A stretch of DNA of 64,000 nt from JADKAV01 sp963704075 (GTDB lineage: Bacteria; Actinomycetota; Actinomycetes; S36-B12; UBA10799). The notes beneath the pieces were generated by a model. The model worked only from the letters and a program-made list of their open reading frames with translations. It did not search any database and had not been told where the DNA came from. Below, piece after piece: positions 27,494-34,829 of this stretch (its first letter is position 1; every line of letters starts with the position of its first letter). The translations under genes and the position numbers were made by a program. The DNA lies in contig CAVPGV010000003.1 of assembly GCA_963704075.1 (NCBI GenBank), positions 75,155 to 139,154 of the forward strand, written 5' to 3'.

Positions 27494-27976
27494 GTGAGTG
27501 AGCAGAAGGTCACTTGGCTGACCCAGGACGCCTACGACCGACTGGCCGAGGAACTCACCGAGCGGGAAGAGGTGACCCGGGCCAAGATCACGAAGGTCAT
27601 CGAGTTGGCACGCGAAGAAGGGGACCTGAAGGAGAACGGCGGATACCACGCGGCCAAGGACGACCAGGGCCGCAACGAGGCGCGCATCCGAGAACTCAAA
27701 CATCTGCTGGAGCATGCCCGCGTCGGCCGTCCCGAGGACACCGTCGAAGGCGCTGTGAGCCATGGGTCCACGGTGACCATCGAGTTCCCGGGCGGCGATC
27801 GGGAGACGATGCTGGTCGCCTCCCGCGAGGAGAAGGCGCACACGGATCTCGAGATCTGCTCCCCCGATTCACCGCTCGGTCGGGCCCTACTGGGCCAGCA
27901 CGCCGGCGCGGAGGCTTCCTACGATCTGCCCAACGGCCGAACGATGAAGGTCAAGATCGTCGAGGTCCACGACTAG
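27494..27976 (+). CDS. greA: Transcription elongation factor GreA
   Basis: 160 residues, normal length. Helical hairpin LTQDAYDRLAEELTEREEVTRAKI with the tip acidic residues in EEGDLKENGGYHAAKDDQGRNEARI, then the globular C-terminal domain (GSTVTIEFPGG...SPLGRALLGQHAG...VKIVEVHD). Stimulates the intrinsic cleavage activity of RNA polymerase to rescue backtracked complexes. Start GTG at 27494 with AGGAG 8 nt upstream. Divergent from mca, as in mycobacteria. Confidence 0.96.
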   Translation: MSEQKVTWLTQDAYDRLAEELTEREEVTRAKITKVIELAREEGDLKENGGYHAAKDDQGRNEARIRELKHLLEHARVGRPEDTVEGAVSHGSTVTIEFPGGDRETMLVASREEKAHTDLEICSPDSPLGRALLGQHAGAEASYDLPNGRTMKVKIVEVHD

Positions 27977-27996
27977 GGCCCGGGGTTCAGCATGTA

Positions 27997-28014
27997 GCGG
28001 GCAAGCGCGCCCGC
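27997..28014 (+). terminator. Hairpin after greA
   Basis: gcgggc-aagcgc-gcccgc, 6-bp arms, 20 bp past the greA stop and before the convergent rhodanese gene. Short and without a T-tract. Confidence 0.4.
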
Positions 28015-28131
28015 GATGCACCCTTTGGCTCTGGTGCCGGTATGGCGAATCAGTGACCTCTCAGGCACCAGAACCCGGACGTCGCGCAGGCGGTACCGTC
28101 ACCTGGGCAAGGCGTGCCCTTCCGGGTTCCC

Positions 28132-28509
28132 TCACTGGACGACGGGCAGGCCCTGCGCTTCCCACGCCACGATCCCGCCATCGAGATCCTGCGCGTTGTC
28201 AATGCCCGCGTCGGACATCTGTTGCATGGCGGTCTTGGAGCGGTTCCCGCTGCGGCAGTACACCGCGTACGTGGTGTCCGGGTCGAGTTCCGACACCTGC
28301 TGGGCGAAGGTTGCGGATTCCACGTCCATGTTCACGGCGTTCGGAAGGTGACCCGACGCGAACTCCCCAGGCGTGCGAACGTCGAGCGTGACCACTCCGG
28401 CCTGCTTGGTCAGCTCATCGAACTGATTCGGCGACAGGGTGGTCGACGTGCCCGAGGAGCAGGCAGTGAGGGCGAACAGCATCATGACGGCGACGAGCAG
28501 TTTGCGCAT
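28132..28509 (-). CDS. Rhodanese-domain lipoprotein
   Basis: 125 residues. Lipoprotein signal with lipobox LTACSS (Cys17), then a single rhodanese domain: VTLDVRTPGEFASGHLPNAVNMDVE, active-site loop CRSGNRS with the persulfide-carrying Cys, and GGIVAWEAQGLPV. Rhodaneses transfer sulfane sulfur; one on the outer face of the membrane would handle sulfide, thiosulfate or polysulfide. Its start is preceded by a strong TACCCC-CTA-GGGGTA palindrome, suggesting control by a CsoR/CstR-family sensor. Monocistronic. Confidence 0.88.
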   Translation of the reverse strand: MRKLLVAVMMLFALTACSSGTSTTLSPNQFDELTKQAGVVTLDVRTPGEFASGHLPNAVNMDVESATFAQQVSELDPDTTYAVYCRSGNRSKTAMQQMSDAGIDNAQDLDGGIVAWEAQGLPVVQ

Positions 28510-28519
28510 AGCACCATGG

Positions 28520-28534
28520 TACCCCCTAGGGGTA
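28520..28534. promoter_or_regulatory. CsoR/CstR-like operator upstream of the rhodanese gene
   Basis: TACCCC-CTA-GGGGTA, 15 bp, centred 18 bp before the ATG. CsoR-family repressors (copper-sensing CsoR, persulfide-sensing CstR) bind G-tract palindromes of this kind. At this distance it would overlap the transcription start. Confidence 0.55.
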
Positions 28535-28556
28535 TCCTCCCGAAAGTCGGAACACT

Positions 28557-29792
28557 TCAGCCGGCAGTAACGGCGAAACCCTTTGCTTCCAGGTCAGCCA
28601 ACAGTTCCGCCGCATGCTCGGATCCCCTGACCTCGACCTCCACGACGACCGCGCACTCGTCGACGCGCAGGCGAGGATCGACACGATTGTGCGAGACCGT
28701 CGCCACGTTGCCCTTGTCCGCCGCGATCGCGGCCAGCAGCCTGTCCAAGTGCCCGGGCTTGTCGGGGATGCGCGCGGAGATCACCATGTATCTACCGGCC
28801 GCGACCATGCCGCGCTGCACGATGCGAAGGAGCAGCAACGGGTCGACGTTCCCACCGGAAAGGGTGACGACCACCGGTGGCTCGAACAGCTCCGGGTGGA
28901 TCAGAACCGCCGCCAGCGCGGCCGCACCGGCCGGTTCGACGACCAGCTTGCTGCGCTCCAGACAGGTGACGACCGCCTGCGCGATCTGCTCGTCGTCGAC
29001 AGTCAGGAAGTCAACCCCCGCCCGCTCGATGATCCCGAACGGCAGACGCCCCGGTTTCGCGACGGCAATTCCGTCGGCCATGGTGCTCATCCTGTCAAGC
29101 GGCACGGGGTGTCCGGCGGCCAGCGAGGGCGGATACGACGCGGCGTGCGATGACTGGACGCCCACCAAGCGAACGTCGGTCAACGATTGCGCAAGACCGA
29201 GACTGACCCCGGCCAGCAATCCCCCGCCGCCCGTGCACACCGCCACAGTGCGGACCTCCGGGTGCTGTTCGGCGATCTCGAGGCCGACCGTCGCCTGGCC
29301 GGCGATGACATCCGGGTGGTCGAAGGGATGGATCAGCACCGCGCCGGTTCGTTCGCTGTGCGCGGTCGCAGCCACCAGCGCATCATCAATGGAGCTCCCG
29401 GTGAACTCGACGTGGGCTCCGTATGCCATCGTCGCTTCGATCTTGGGCAGCGTCGCCCCCTCCGGCATGAAGACGGTGGAGCGCACGCCGAGCAAGGCCG
29501 CCGCGAGCGCCACCCCCTGCGCATGGTTGCCGGCACTGGCCGCGACCACTCCCCGCGCACGTTCCTGCTCGCTCAGTTGGGCGATCCGGTTGTACGCTCC
29601 ACGAATCTTGAACGAGCCGGTCCGCTGTAGGTTCTCGCACTTGAGATAGACCGGGCCACCGACCAGTTCGGTCAACCAGCGCGCGGGCACCGCAGGCGTG
29701 CGGAAGACGATTCCTTCCAGTCGCTCGCGCGCCTGCTGGATCTGGGCGGCGCCGACAACGGACAGCTCGGCCCCGTCGTCGCCGCTGGTCAC
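28557..29792 (-). CDS. ilvA: Threonine dehydratase (short form with ACT domain)
   Basis: 411 residues. PLP enzyme of fold type II converting threonine to 2-oxobutyrate, the first step towards isoleucine. Motifs: RTGSFKIRGAYN with the Schiff-base Lys, ASAGNHAQGVA, the phosphate-binding CTGGGGLLAGVS, and SGGNVDP near the end of the catalytic part. Residues about 330-410 form one ACT domain (ISARIPDKPGHLDRLLAAIA), as in the TdcB/short IlvA form. The GTG start overlaps the FIST gene stop (GTGA), so the two proteins are made together. Confidence 0.92.
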   Translation of the reverse strand: MTSGDDGAELSVVGAAQIQQARERLEGIVFRTPAVPARWLTELVGGPVYLKCENLQRTGSFKIRGAYNRIAQLSEQERARGVVAASAGNHAQGVALAAALLGVRSTVFMPEGATLPKIEATMAYGAHVEFTGSSIDDALVAATAHSERTGAVLIHPFDHPDVIAGQATVGLEIAEQHPEVRTVAVCTGGGGLLAGVSLGLAQSLTDVRLVGVQSSHAASYPPSLAAGHPVPLDRMSTMADGIAVAKPGRLPFGIIERAGVDFLTVDDEQIAQAVVTCLERSKLVVEPAGAAALAAVLIHPELFEPPVVVTLSGGNVDPLLLLRIVQRGMVAAGRYMVISARIPDKPGHLDRLLAAIAADKGNVATVSHNRVDPRLRVDECAVVVEVEVRGSEHAAELLADLEAKGFAVTAG

Positions 29793-31102
29793 AGCTCGCC
29801 CTCGTCGACCGGGCGGGAGAGTTCGGCCAGCATCTTGTGCAGCTCACGGGTCATGGGGTCCGCATCGGCCACCTGCTGAGGCCGCAGCGCCGCGTGATGC
29901 CCGGGCACTGCCCGAGGTCCGGCACCGAAGGCCACCACAGTGGCCGTCTGGTAGTTCACGCATTCCCGCCCGCCGATCGGAGCGATTTCAGCCTCGGAGA
30001 AGAAGCCACTCACCGGTACACCGAGCCGGGCACGCGCGACCGTCGCGTCATGGTTGGCATTGCCGAACATGAACCGGCCCCGCGTGGTGGAGGCGAACAG
30101 CAACGCTCCGGCCAGCCGGGGATCCATTCGCGCGGCCACTCCTTCCAGCATGACGTTGAGATCCTCATCGGCGGCCGCCTCGTCGCGCACGTGGAACTGG
30201 ACCGTGGCCCCGACTGGAATGGGCGCCACCATCTGCAGCGCCCCGCGTTGGCCCTCAGCGGCCTGGAAGTCGTGGATGAGGAAGTCCCCGATCCGGGGAT
30301 CCTGCGAAGAAACGGAGACGCCGATCTGCATTCCGGACAGCGCCAGGCTGCGCTCAGGCTCCTCGAGGGCCGCGATCACCTCTTGGGCACACAACGCAGC
30401 AGGTGTTCCGGCCAGCGATTTGAGCAGGAAACCCTCGGCCTCGGTGACGGTGAGGATCGGGCCGACCGGCCGGCACGCGGGACTGATCAGGGTGTCGACT
30501 TCGACGTGTCCACCGATCATCACCCCCACCGCGCCGCGCTGGTGAATTCGCCCGTCCAGTAGGAAGCGCGTGGTGCGGGCAGGTGCCGGACCCGAGGCCA
30601 CCCCCCCGACGACCGGAAGGTCCGTCATGAGTTCTGCGGCATGAGCTGCGAAATCGGTTGCGGGGAACGACCAGGGGTCGGTGAACATGATGGCGATGAC
30701 GTCGTCACGGCGCCGACCGGGAAGGCCCACGATCCGGTGGCCGTCAGGTCCGGCCATGACTTCCATGTGGAAGGAACGCGCACGCAGGCCCGGCATCCGC
30801 GCGGCCCACACGGACACCGCAGTCCCCTGATCACTGCCCCGCCCGTCGGCCAGCACACCCGAGGCCGACGTTCCGATAACGGTGGCCGACGTCAGGTTCG
30901 CCTGGGACGCCAGCATGGCCTGCTCGACATCTTCGGGGTTGTCCGCGGCGACGAAGACGAATGCCAGATTGGGCGCGGAACCCAGTCCCAGCAGCGCCTG
31001 TTTGACCGCTTTGCGCGCCAGAGCGGTCATATCCGCCGGGCCGGGGCCCTGCGCGATCGCCAGTCCCTCACCAACCAATCCCACCGCAGCATTCTCGCCC
31101 AT
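29789..31102 (-). CDS. FIST-domain sensor protein (FIST_N plus FIST_C)
   Basis: 437 residues from ATG 31102; nine further codons are open upstream. Soluble. FIST_N covers about 30-230 (LAFVFVAADNPEDVEQAM, ATVIGTSASGVLADG, DVIAIMFTDPWSF, DLPVVGGVASG); FIST_C covers about 240-400 (HVRDEAAADEDLNVMLEG, GALLFASTTRG, VSGFFSEAEIAPIGG). FIST domains are thought to bind small ligands such as amino acids and are usually attached to signalling modules; here the protein stands alone. Its overlap with ilvA suggests a role tied to threonine or branched amino-acid metabolism (inference). Confidence 0.85.
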   Translation of the reverse strand: MGENAAVGLVGEGLAIAQGPGPADMTALARKAVKQALLGLGSAPNLAFVFVAADNPEDVEQAMLASQANLTSATVIGTSASGVLADGRGSDQGTAVSVWAARMPGLRARSFHMEVMAGPDGHRIVGLPGRRRDDVIAIMFTDPWSFPATDFAAHAAELMTDLPVVGGVASGPAPARTTRFLLDGRIHQRGAVGVMIGGHVEVDTLISPACRPVGPILTVTEAEGFLLKSLAGTPAALCAQEVIAALEEPERSLALSGMQIGVSVSSQDPRIGDFLIHDFQAAEGQRGALQMVAPIPVGATVQFHVRDEAAADEDLNVMLEGVAARMDPRLAGALLFASTTRGRFMFGNANHDATVARARLGVPVSGFFSEAEIAPIGGRECVNYQTATVVAFGAGPRAVPGHHAALRPQQVADADPMTRELHKMLAELSRPVDEGEL

Positions 31103-31303
31103 CGGCGGGCCTCGTCGGCGGTTGGGCACACATCTGTCACCGAACCGTGGCGCCGAGCGGGGTCCAGGGACGCGACACTTCAGAGTTCATGGGGGGTTGG
31201 CGCGGGCTCTCGTGGCGGCTGGATGCCTCGTCCGCCTGCGCAGGCGGCCGGTGTCCTGTCGGTGCAACGACCTGCGTTTCCTCACCGGAAGGGTCCTCGG
31301 ATC

Positions 31304-31519
31304 TCATGGCATAGCGAGGTTCAGCCTGGGTGCTGTGCCGTCCGCCGCTCTCTCGCGCGCCGACCCGAGCGTGAACGGCCTGTTGGGGTGCGAGAAGAGC
31401 ATGATCCACTTGCCCTTATAGTCGTCCAGCGAGATGACGCCGTGCGTCGATTCCACCTCGAAGGCCGGGGCCGGGTCGCCGATCAGCGGCAGGCGTACGG
31501 ACTCGATGGTCTCGGTCAT
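31304..31519 (-). pseudogene. Truncated peroxiredoxin (AhpC/TSA, Prx6-like)
   Basis: 71 residues with a good ribosome site (GGAGAACC). LPLIGDPAPAFEVESTHG and LDDYKGKWIMLFSHP match the start of 1-Cys/Prx6-type peroxiredoxins. The next expected segment, with the peroxidatic Cys (DFTPVC), is replaced by NRPFTLGSARE and the frame ends 22 residues later. No continuation was found in other frames. It cannot reduce peroxide. Confidence 0.7.
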
Positions 31520-31588
31520 TGGTTCTCCTTCGGAAAGTAGGCCGGGAAGCCCAGGATTTCCAGGGCATGTGGGCGATCGCGCGGCGAA

Positions 31589-33034
31589 TCAGCGCCGGGT
31601 GACCTTGACCCGGAACACGACGAACACACGCTCGGACCCCGCTTGCGCATCGACCTTGAAGCGACTTCCGTGCAACGCCTTGCGCGCCTTGCCCAACGTC
31701 AACCGACACCCTGTCGACCGGACCGCACGCCACGTGCGCGCAGGCGTCCGCTTCGACCATTCGCAGTCGCTGAACGCTTTGGGCGCCCGCACGACGGTCC
31801 GCTTGCCCCGCACGAACCGCACAGTGGTCCGGGCCCATGACACGGGCAGGTCCGTCGTCACCGATTCGTTCGCCGCTGGGCCCCCGGCCGAAGGCTCGAG
31901 TACGCTCGGCTGTTCGGCCTGCCGCGGGCCGCGGACCGCCTCGACCGCGCAGTGTGCACACAGCAGTCCGGCACCGGTGGCCGCGTCGGCGCCGGGGGCG
32001 TCAATATCGATGGCCGTCTGCGTCAGCAGCGCCTGCACCTGCGAGGGGGACATCGAACGCAAGGCCAGCAGCAGCGACGCCACGCCCGCGGCGAACGGCG
32101 AGGCCATGGAACTGCCCGACTGGAAGGCATAGCCACCTCCGGCGCGGGCGGCCAGAATCATGGTACCCGGGGCCGCGAGGTCCACGTACGAACCGCGACT
32201 GGAGAAGGAGGCGGCCAAGCCCTGCGGGGTGGTCGCACCCACGGCCGTGACCTCGGGGAACGCAGCCGGATACTCCGGCACCGACGACGGACCCGAGTTG
32301 CCGGCAGCCGCGAAAACGCTCACGCCGCGCTCGACCGCGTACTGGACCGCGAGTTGCTGCGCGGCGCTCGGCCGCGGACCTCCGAGACTCAGGTTGATGA
32401 CCGTGGCGCCGTGATCGACCGCCCACACGATGCCCTCCGCTACGTCACTGGCATACCCCGCACCCTCGGCGTCGAGCACCCGGACCGGAAGAATCCGTGC
32501 TGCCGGGGCGACCCCGACTGCGCCCGCATCGTTGTCGGCGGCGGCGATGATCCCTGCAACATGGGTACCGTGGCCGTTCTGGTCACGGGAATCGGGGCTG
32601 GTCTGGTTGCCGATGAGGTCGACTCCCGCCAGCACCTGACCGGCGAGGTCCTCGTGGCCGGCATCGACGCCGGTGTCCAGGACGGCGACTGTCACGCCGG
32701 CGCCCTGCGTCACCTCCCACGCCGCGTCCGCCCCAACGGCGGCGAGCCCCCACTGCTCGGACAGAAGCGGCTCGGAGATCACTCCACTGACCCGCACACG
32801 GGAGTCGATCTCCACACTCAACGTGTCGGGGTCTGCGGCCTCCTGCGCGATGGCTGCAGTTATCGACGGACCGCCCACGTCCCGGGTGTGGATATCGAGT
32901 CCGCCGCCGGGCTGCCGGGAGACCGTGACGATTCGTGTGGTCTCCGGGTCTGGCGCAGCTGCGGACCAAGCCACCCCCGGAACGGCGAGCAGGATCGACA
33001 CGCTCATCAGCGCTGCCGAAGTCCTGGTCCACAT
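31589..33034 (-). CDS. Secreted subtilisin-like serine protease (S8)
   Basis: 481 residues. Signal peptide (SAALMSVSILLAVPGVAWSA), a short inhibitor-like propeptide to about residue 95, then the S8 catalytic domain: Asp in VAVLDTGVD, His in NGHGTHVAG, oxyanion Asn in AAAGNSGPS and Ser in GSSMASPFAAG. A C-terminal domain of about 110 residues (from about 370) has three cysteines and a basic end (VFRVKVTRR), like the tails of other secreted proteins here. It degrades extracellular protein. Divergent from the marR gene. Confidence 0.9.
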   Translation of the reverse strand: MWTRTSAALMSVSILLAVPGVAWSAAAPDPETTRIVTVSRQPGGGLDIHTRDVGGPSITAAIAQEAADPDTLSVEIDSRVRVSGVISEPLLSEQWGLAAVGADAAWEVTQGAGVTVAVLDTGVDAGHEDLAGQVLAGVDLIGNQTSPDSRDQNGHGTHVAGIIAAADNDAGAVGVAPAARILPVRVLDAEGAGYASDVAEGIVWAVDHGATVINLSLGGPRPSAAQQLAVQYAVERGVSVFAAAGNSGPSSVPEYPAAFPEVTAVGATTPQGLAASFSSRGSYVDLAAPGTMILAARAGGGYAFQSGSSMASPFAAGVASLLLALRSMSPSQVQALLTQTAIDIDAPGADAATGAGLLCAHCAVEAVRGPRQAEQPSVLEPSAGGPAANESVTTDLPVSWARTTVRFVRGKRTVVRAPKAFSDCEWSKRTPARTWRAVRSTGCRLTLGKARKALHGSRFKVDAQAGSERVFVVFRVKVTRR

Positions 33035-33106
33035 GCCGTCTCCCTCTGTCAGTCATCGGCATCGGCGCGGGCCCAGATGAGTTTGCGGAATACCGAGCGC
33101 ACCGTT

Positions 33107-33127
33107 ATCGTTAGCAAAGGTAATGAC
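33107..33127. promoter_or_regulatory. Imperfect palindrome before marR, possible MarR operator
   Basis: atcgttagc-aaa-ggtaatgac, 9-bp half-sites with 6 of 9 matches, in an AT-richer patch between the subtilase and marR starts. Position suits autoregulation. Confidence 0.4.
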
Positions 33128-33159
33128 TATGACTAAGAAGACCGACCTCAGGGGGCCCG

Positions 33160-33579
33160 GTGTCGACGTCGACCGATGTTCAGGATCTGCGGATCGCAGT
33201 CATGCGGTTGGCCCGGCGACTGCGGACCGAACGTGCCAGCGATGCGATGACACCCAGCCAAATGGCCACTCTGGCCACTTTGACGCGGCAGGGCCCACTG
33301 TCGCCGGGCGACCTCGCCCACGCCGAGCGGGTGCAACCACCATCCATGACCAGGATTCTGAACAGTCTGCAGGAGTCCGGGATGGTCACCCGCACTGCAC
33401 ATCCGACGGACGGCCGACAGGTCCTCTACGAGACGACCGATGCCGCCCGCAAGGTCCTGCGCAAGGACCGGGAACGCCGCGATCACTGGCTGGCCCGCAA
33501 GATGACGACCCTGTCCCCGCAGGAGCGCCAGACACTTCTGCAAGCCGTTCCGATCCTGAACGCGATCGCTCTGGACTAG
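33160..33579 (+). CDS. MarR-family transcriptional regulator
   Basis: 139 residues from GTG 33160 (AGGGGG 5 nt upstream). Winged-helix pattern: MATLATLTRQGPLSPGDLAHAERVQPPSMTRILNSLQESGMVTRTAHPTDGRQVLYETTDAA, with the recognition helix PSMTRILNSL and wing DGRQ. Such regulators control the adjacent MFS pump and respond to small aromatic or lipophilic ligands. It ends 3 bp before the clear MFS homology. Confidence 0.88.
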   Translation: MSTSTDVQDLRIAVMRLARRLRTERASDAMTPSQMATLATLTRQGPLSPGDLAHAERVQPPSMTRILNSLQESGMVTRTAHPTDGRQVLYETTDAARKVLRKDRERRDHWLARKMTTLSPQERQTLLQAVPILNAIALD

Positions 33580-33581
33580 CG

Positions 33582-34829
33582 CGTACGTTCTCCGCGCTGC
33601 ATGTCGCGAACTACCGCACGTACGCTTCGGGGGCACTCGCCTCCAACGTCGGCACGTGGATGCACCGCATCGCACAATCCTGGTTGGTGCTGATGTTGAC
33701 CGCCGACCCGCGCATGCTGGGCCTAGTCGTCGCCGCGCAGTTCGCACCCATGCTGTTCCTGGCACCCTGGGCCGGGGTCCTGGCCGACCGCTACGACCGA
33801 CGCCGCATCCTGCAGATCACGCAGGTGGGGATGGGGCTGCAAGCGCTCGGGTTGGGACTGCTCGTGCTCACCGGCCACGCGACCGGCCCCCTGGTGCTGG
33901 TCGCCGCCGCCATCCTGGGCATCTTCACCGCAATCGACGGCCCTGCGCGGCAATCGATCGTCTCCGACCTGGTCCCGGCCGACCAGGTGGTCAACGCCGT
34001 GGCGCTGAACAGCGCCAACTTCAACGCCGCGCGCCTGCTGGGCCCAGCAGTGGCCGGCCTCATGATCGCCGCGTGGGGCCCGGGCTGGGTGTTCATGGTC
34101 AACGCCGCCACATTCGCCGTCATGTTCCTGGCACTGCGTCGGATCCGGTTGGCACCACGCCACACCGGCCGGCGGGTCGGCGGGATGCGCGATGGGTTGC
34201 GCTACGTGCGCGGCCGCCCGGACCTCTGGTTCGTCATCGCTCTGGCCGGCACGGTCGCGATGCTGCTGTTCAACTTCCCGATCACCATCGCGCTAATGGT
34301 CTCGGACGAGTTCGCCGCCGACGCCCGCAGTTACGGGATCCTGGCATCCCTGATGGCGGTCGGCTCGCTGCTGGCCGCACTCGTGCAGGCACGCCGGGCC
34401 CGCACCGATCTGCGACTGGTCACCATCGCTGCGGGGTTCGCGGCCCTGACCACCATCCTCGCGGGTCTGATGCCGTCCGTACCCGCCTTCGCGGCTGCAC
34501 TCATCGCCAGCGGGGCCGCGGCACTGACCATGATGACCGGGGCGAACTCCTACCTGCAAACGCGTTCCGACGATGATCACCGCAGCAGGGTGATGTCGCT
34601 GTACATGGCGGTGTTCTTCGGCACCACCCCGATCGGGGCACCGGTGATCGGCCTGCTGGCCGACGAGTTCGGACCGAGGGCCGCGCTGGTCATCCCCGGC
34701 GTGGCGAGCCTGATCGTCACCGTGGTGCTGGTGATGGCCTACCGCGCAGCCAGATCCGCGGAGGGCTTGCGTGCTGCACCCAGCACGAACCCGATCACCG
34801 CGAGTCCGGCACCGGCGATCACCAGGTAG
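33582..34829 (+). CDS. MFS transporter (MFS_3 type) with unclear start
   Basis: About 415 residues of a 12-helix major facilitator: RTFSALHVANYRTYASGALASNVGTWMHRIAQSW is the standard N-terminus, followed by GVLADRYDRRRILQITQ and a late GLLADEFGPRAAL. The family exports drugs or siderophores. The expected initiator, one codon before the first Arg, is GCG here; the frame runs open through marR without an ATG, GTG or TTG nearer than 33129, and the next ATG (33661) would cut the first helix. A non-standard start, translation from upstream, or an indel error is possible. The last 91 bp overlap the convergent glycosidase gene. Confidence 0.75.
   Translation, partial: RTFSALHVANYRTYASGALASNVGTWMHRIAQSWLVLMLTADPRMLGLVVAAQFAPMLFLAPWAGVLADRYDRRRILQITQVGMGLQALGLGLLVLTGHATGPLVLVAAAILGIFTAIDGPARQSIVSDLVPADQVVNAVALNSANFNAARLLGPAVAGLMIAAWGPGWVFMVNAATFAVMFLALRRIRLAPRHTGRRVGGMRDGLRYVRGRPDLWFVIALAGTVAMLLFNFPITIALMVSDEFAADARSYGILASLMAVGSLLAALVQARRARTDLRLVTIAAGFAALTTILAGLMPSVPAFAAALIASGAAALTMMTGANSYLQTRSDDDHRSRVMSLYMAVFFGTTPIGAPVIGLLADEFGPRAALVIPGVASLIVTVVLVMAYRAARSAEGLRAAPSTNPITASPAPAITR

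Noticed and set aside
33123..33581. N-terminal extension of the MFS protein through the marR region from ATG 33123
   Set aside because: The peptide has no helix or homology, while marR is well supported in the other frame. Kept only as a possibility in the start-codon finding.
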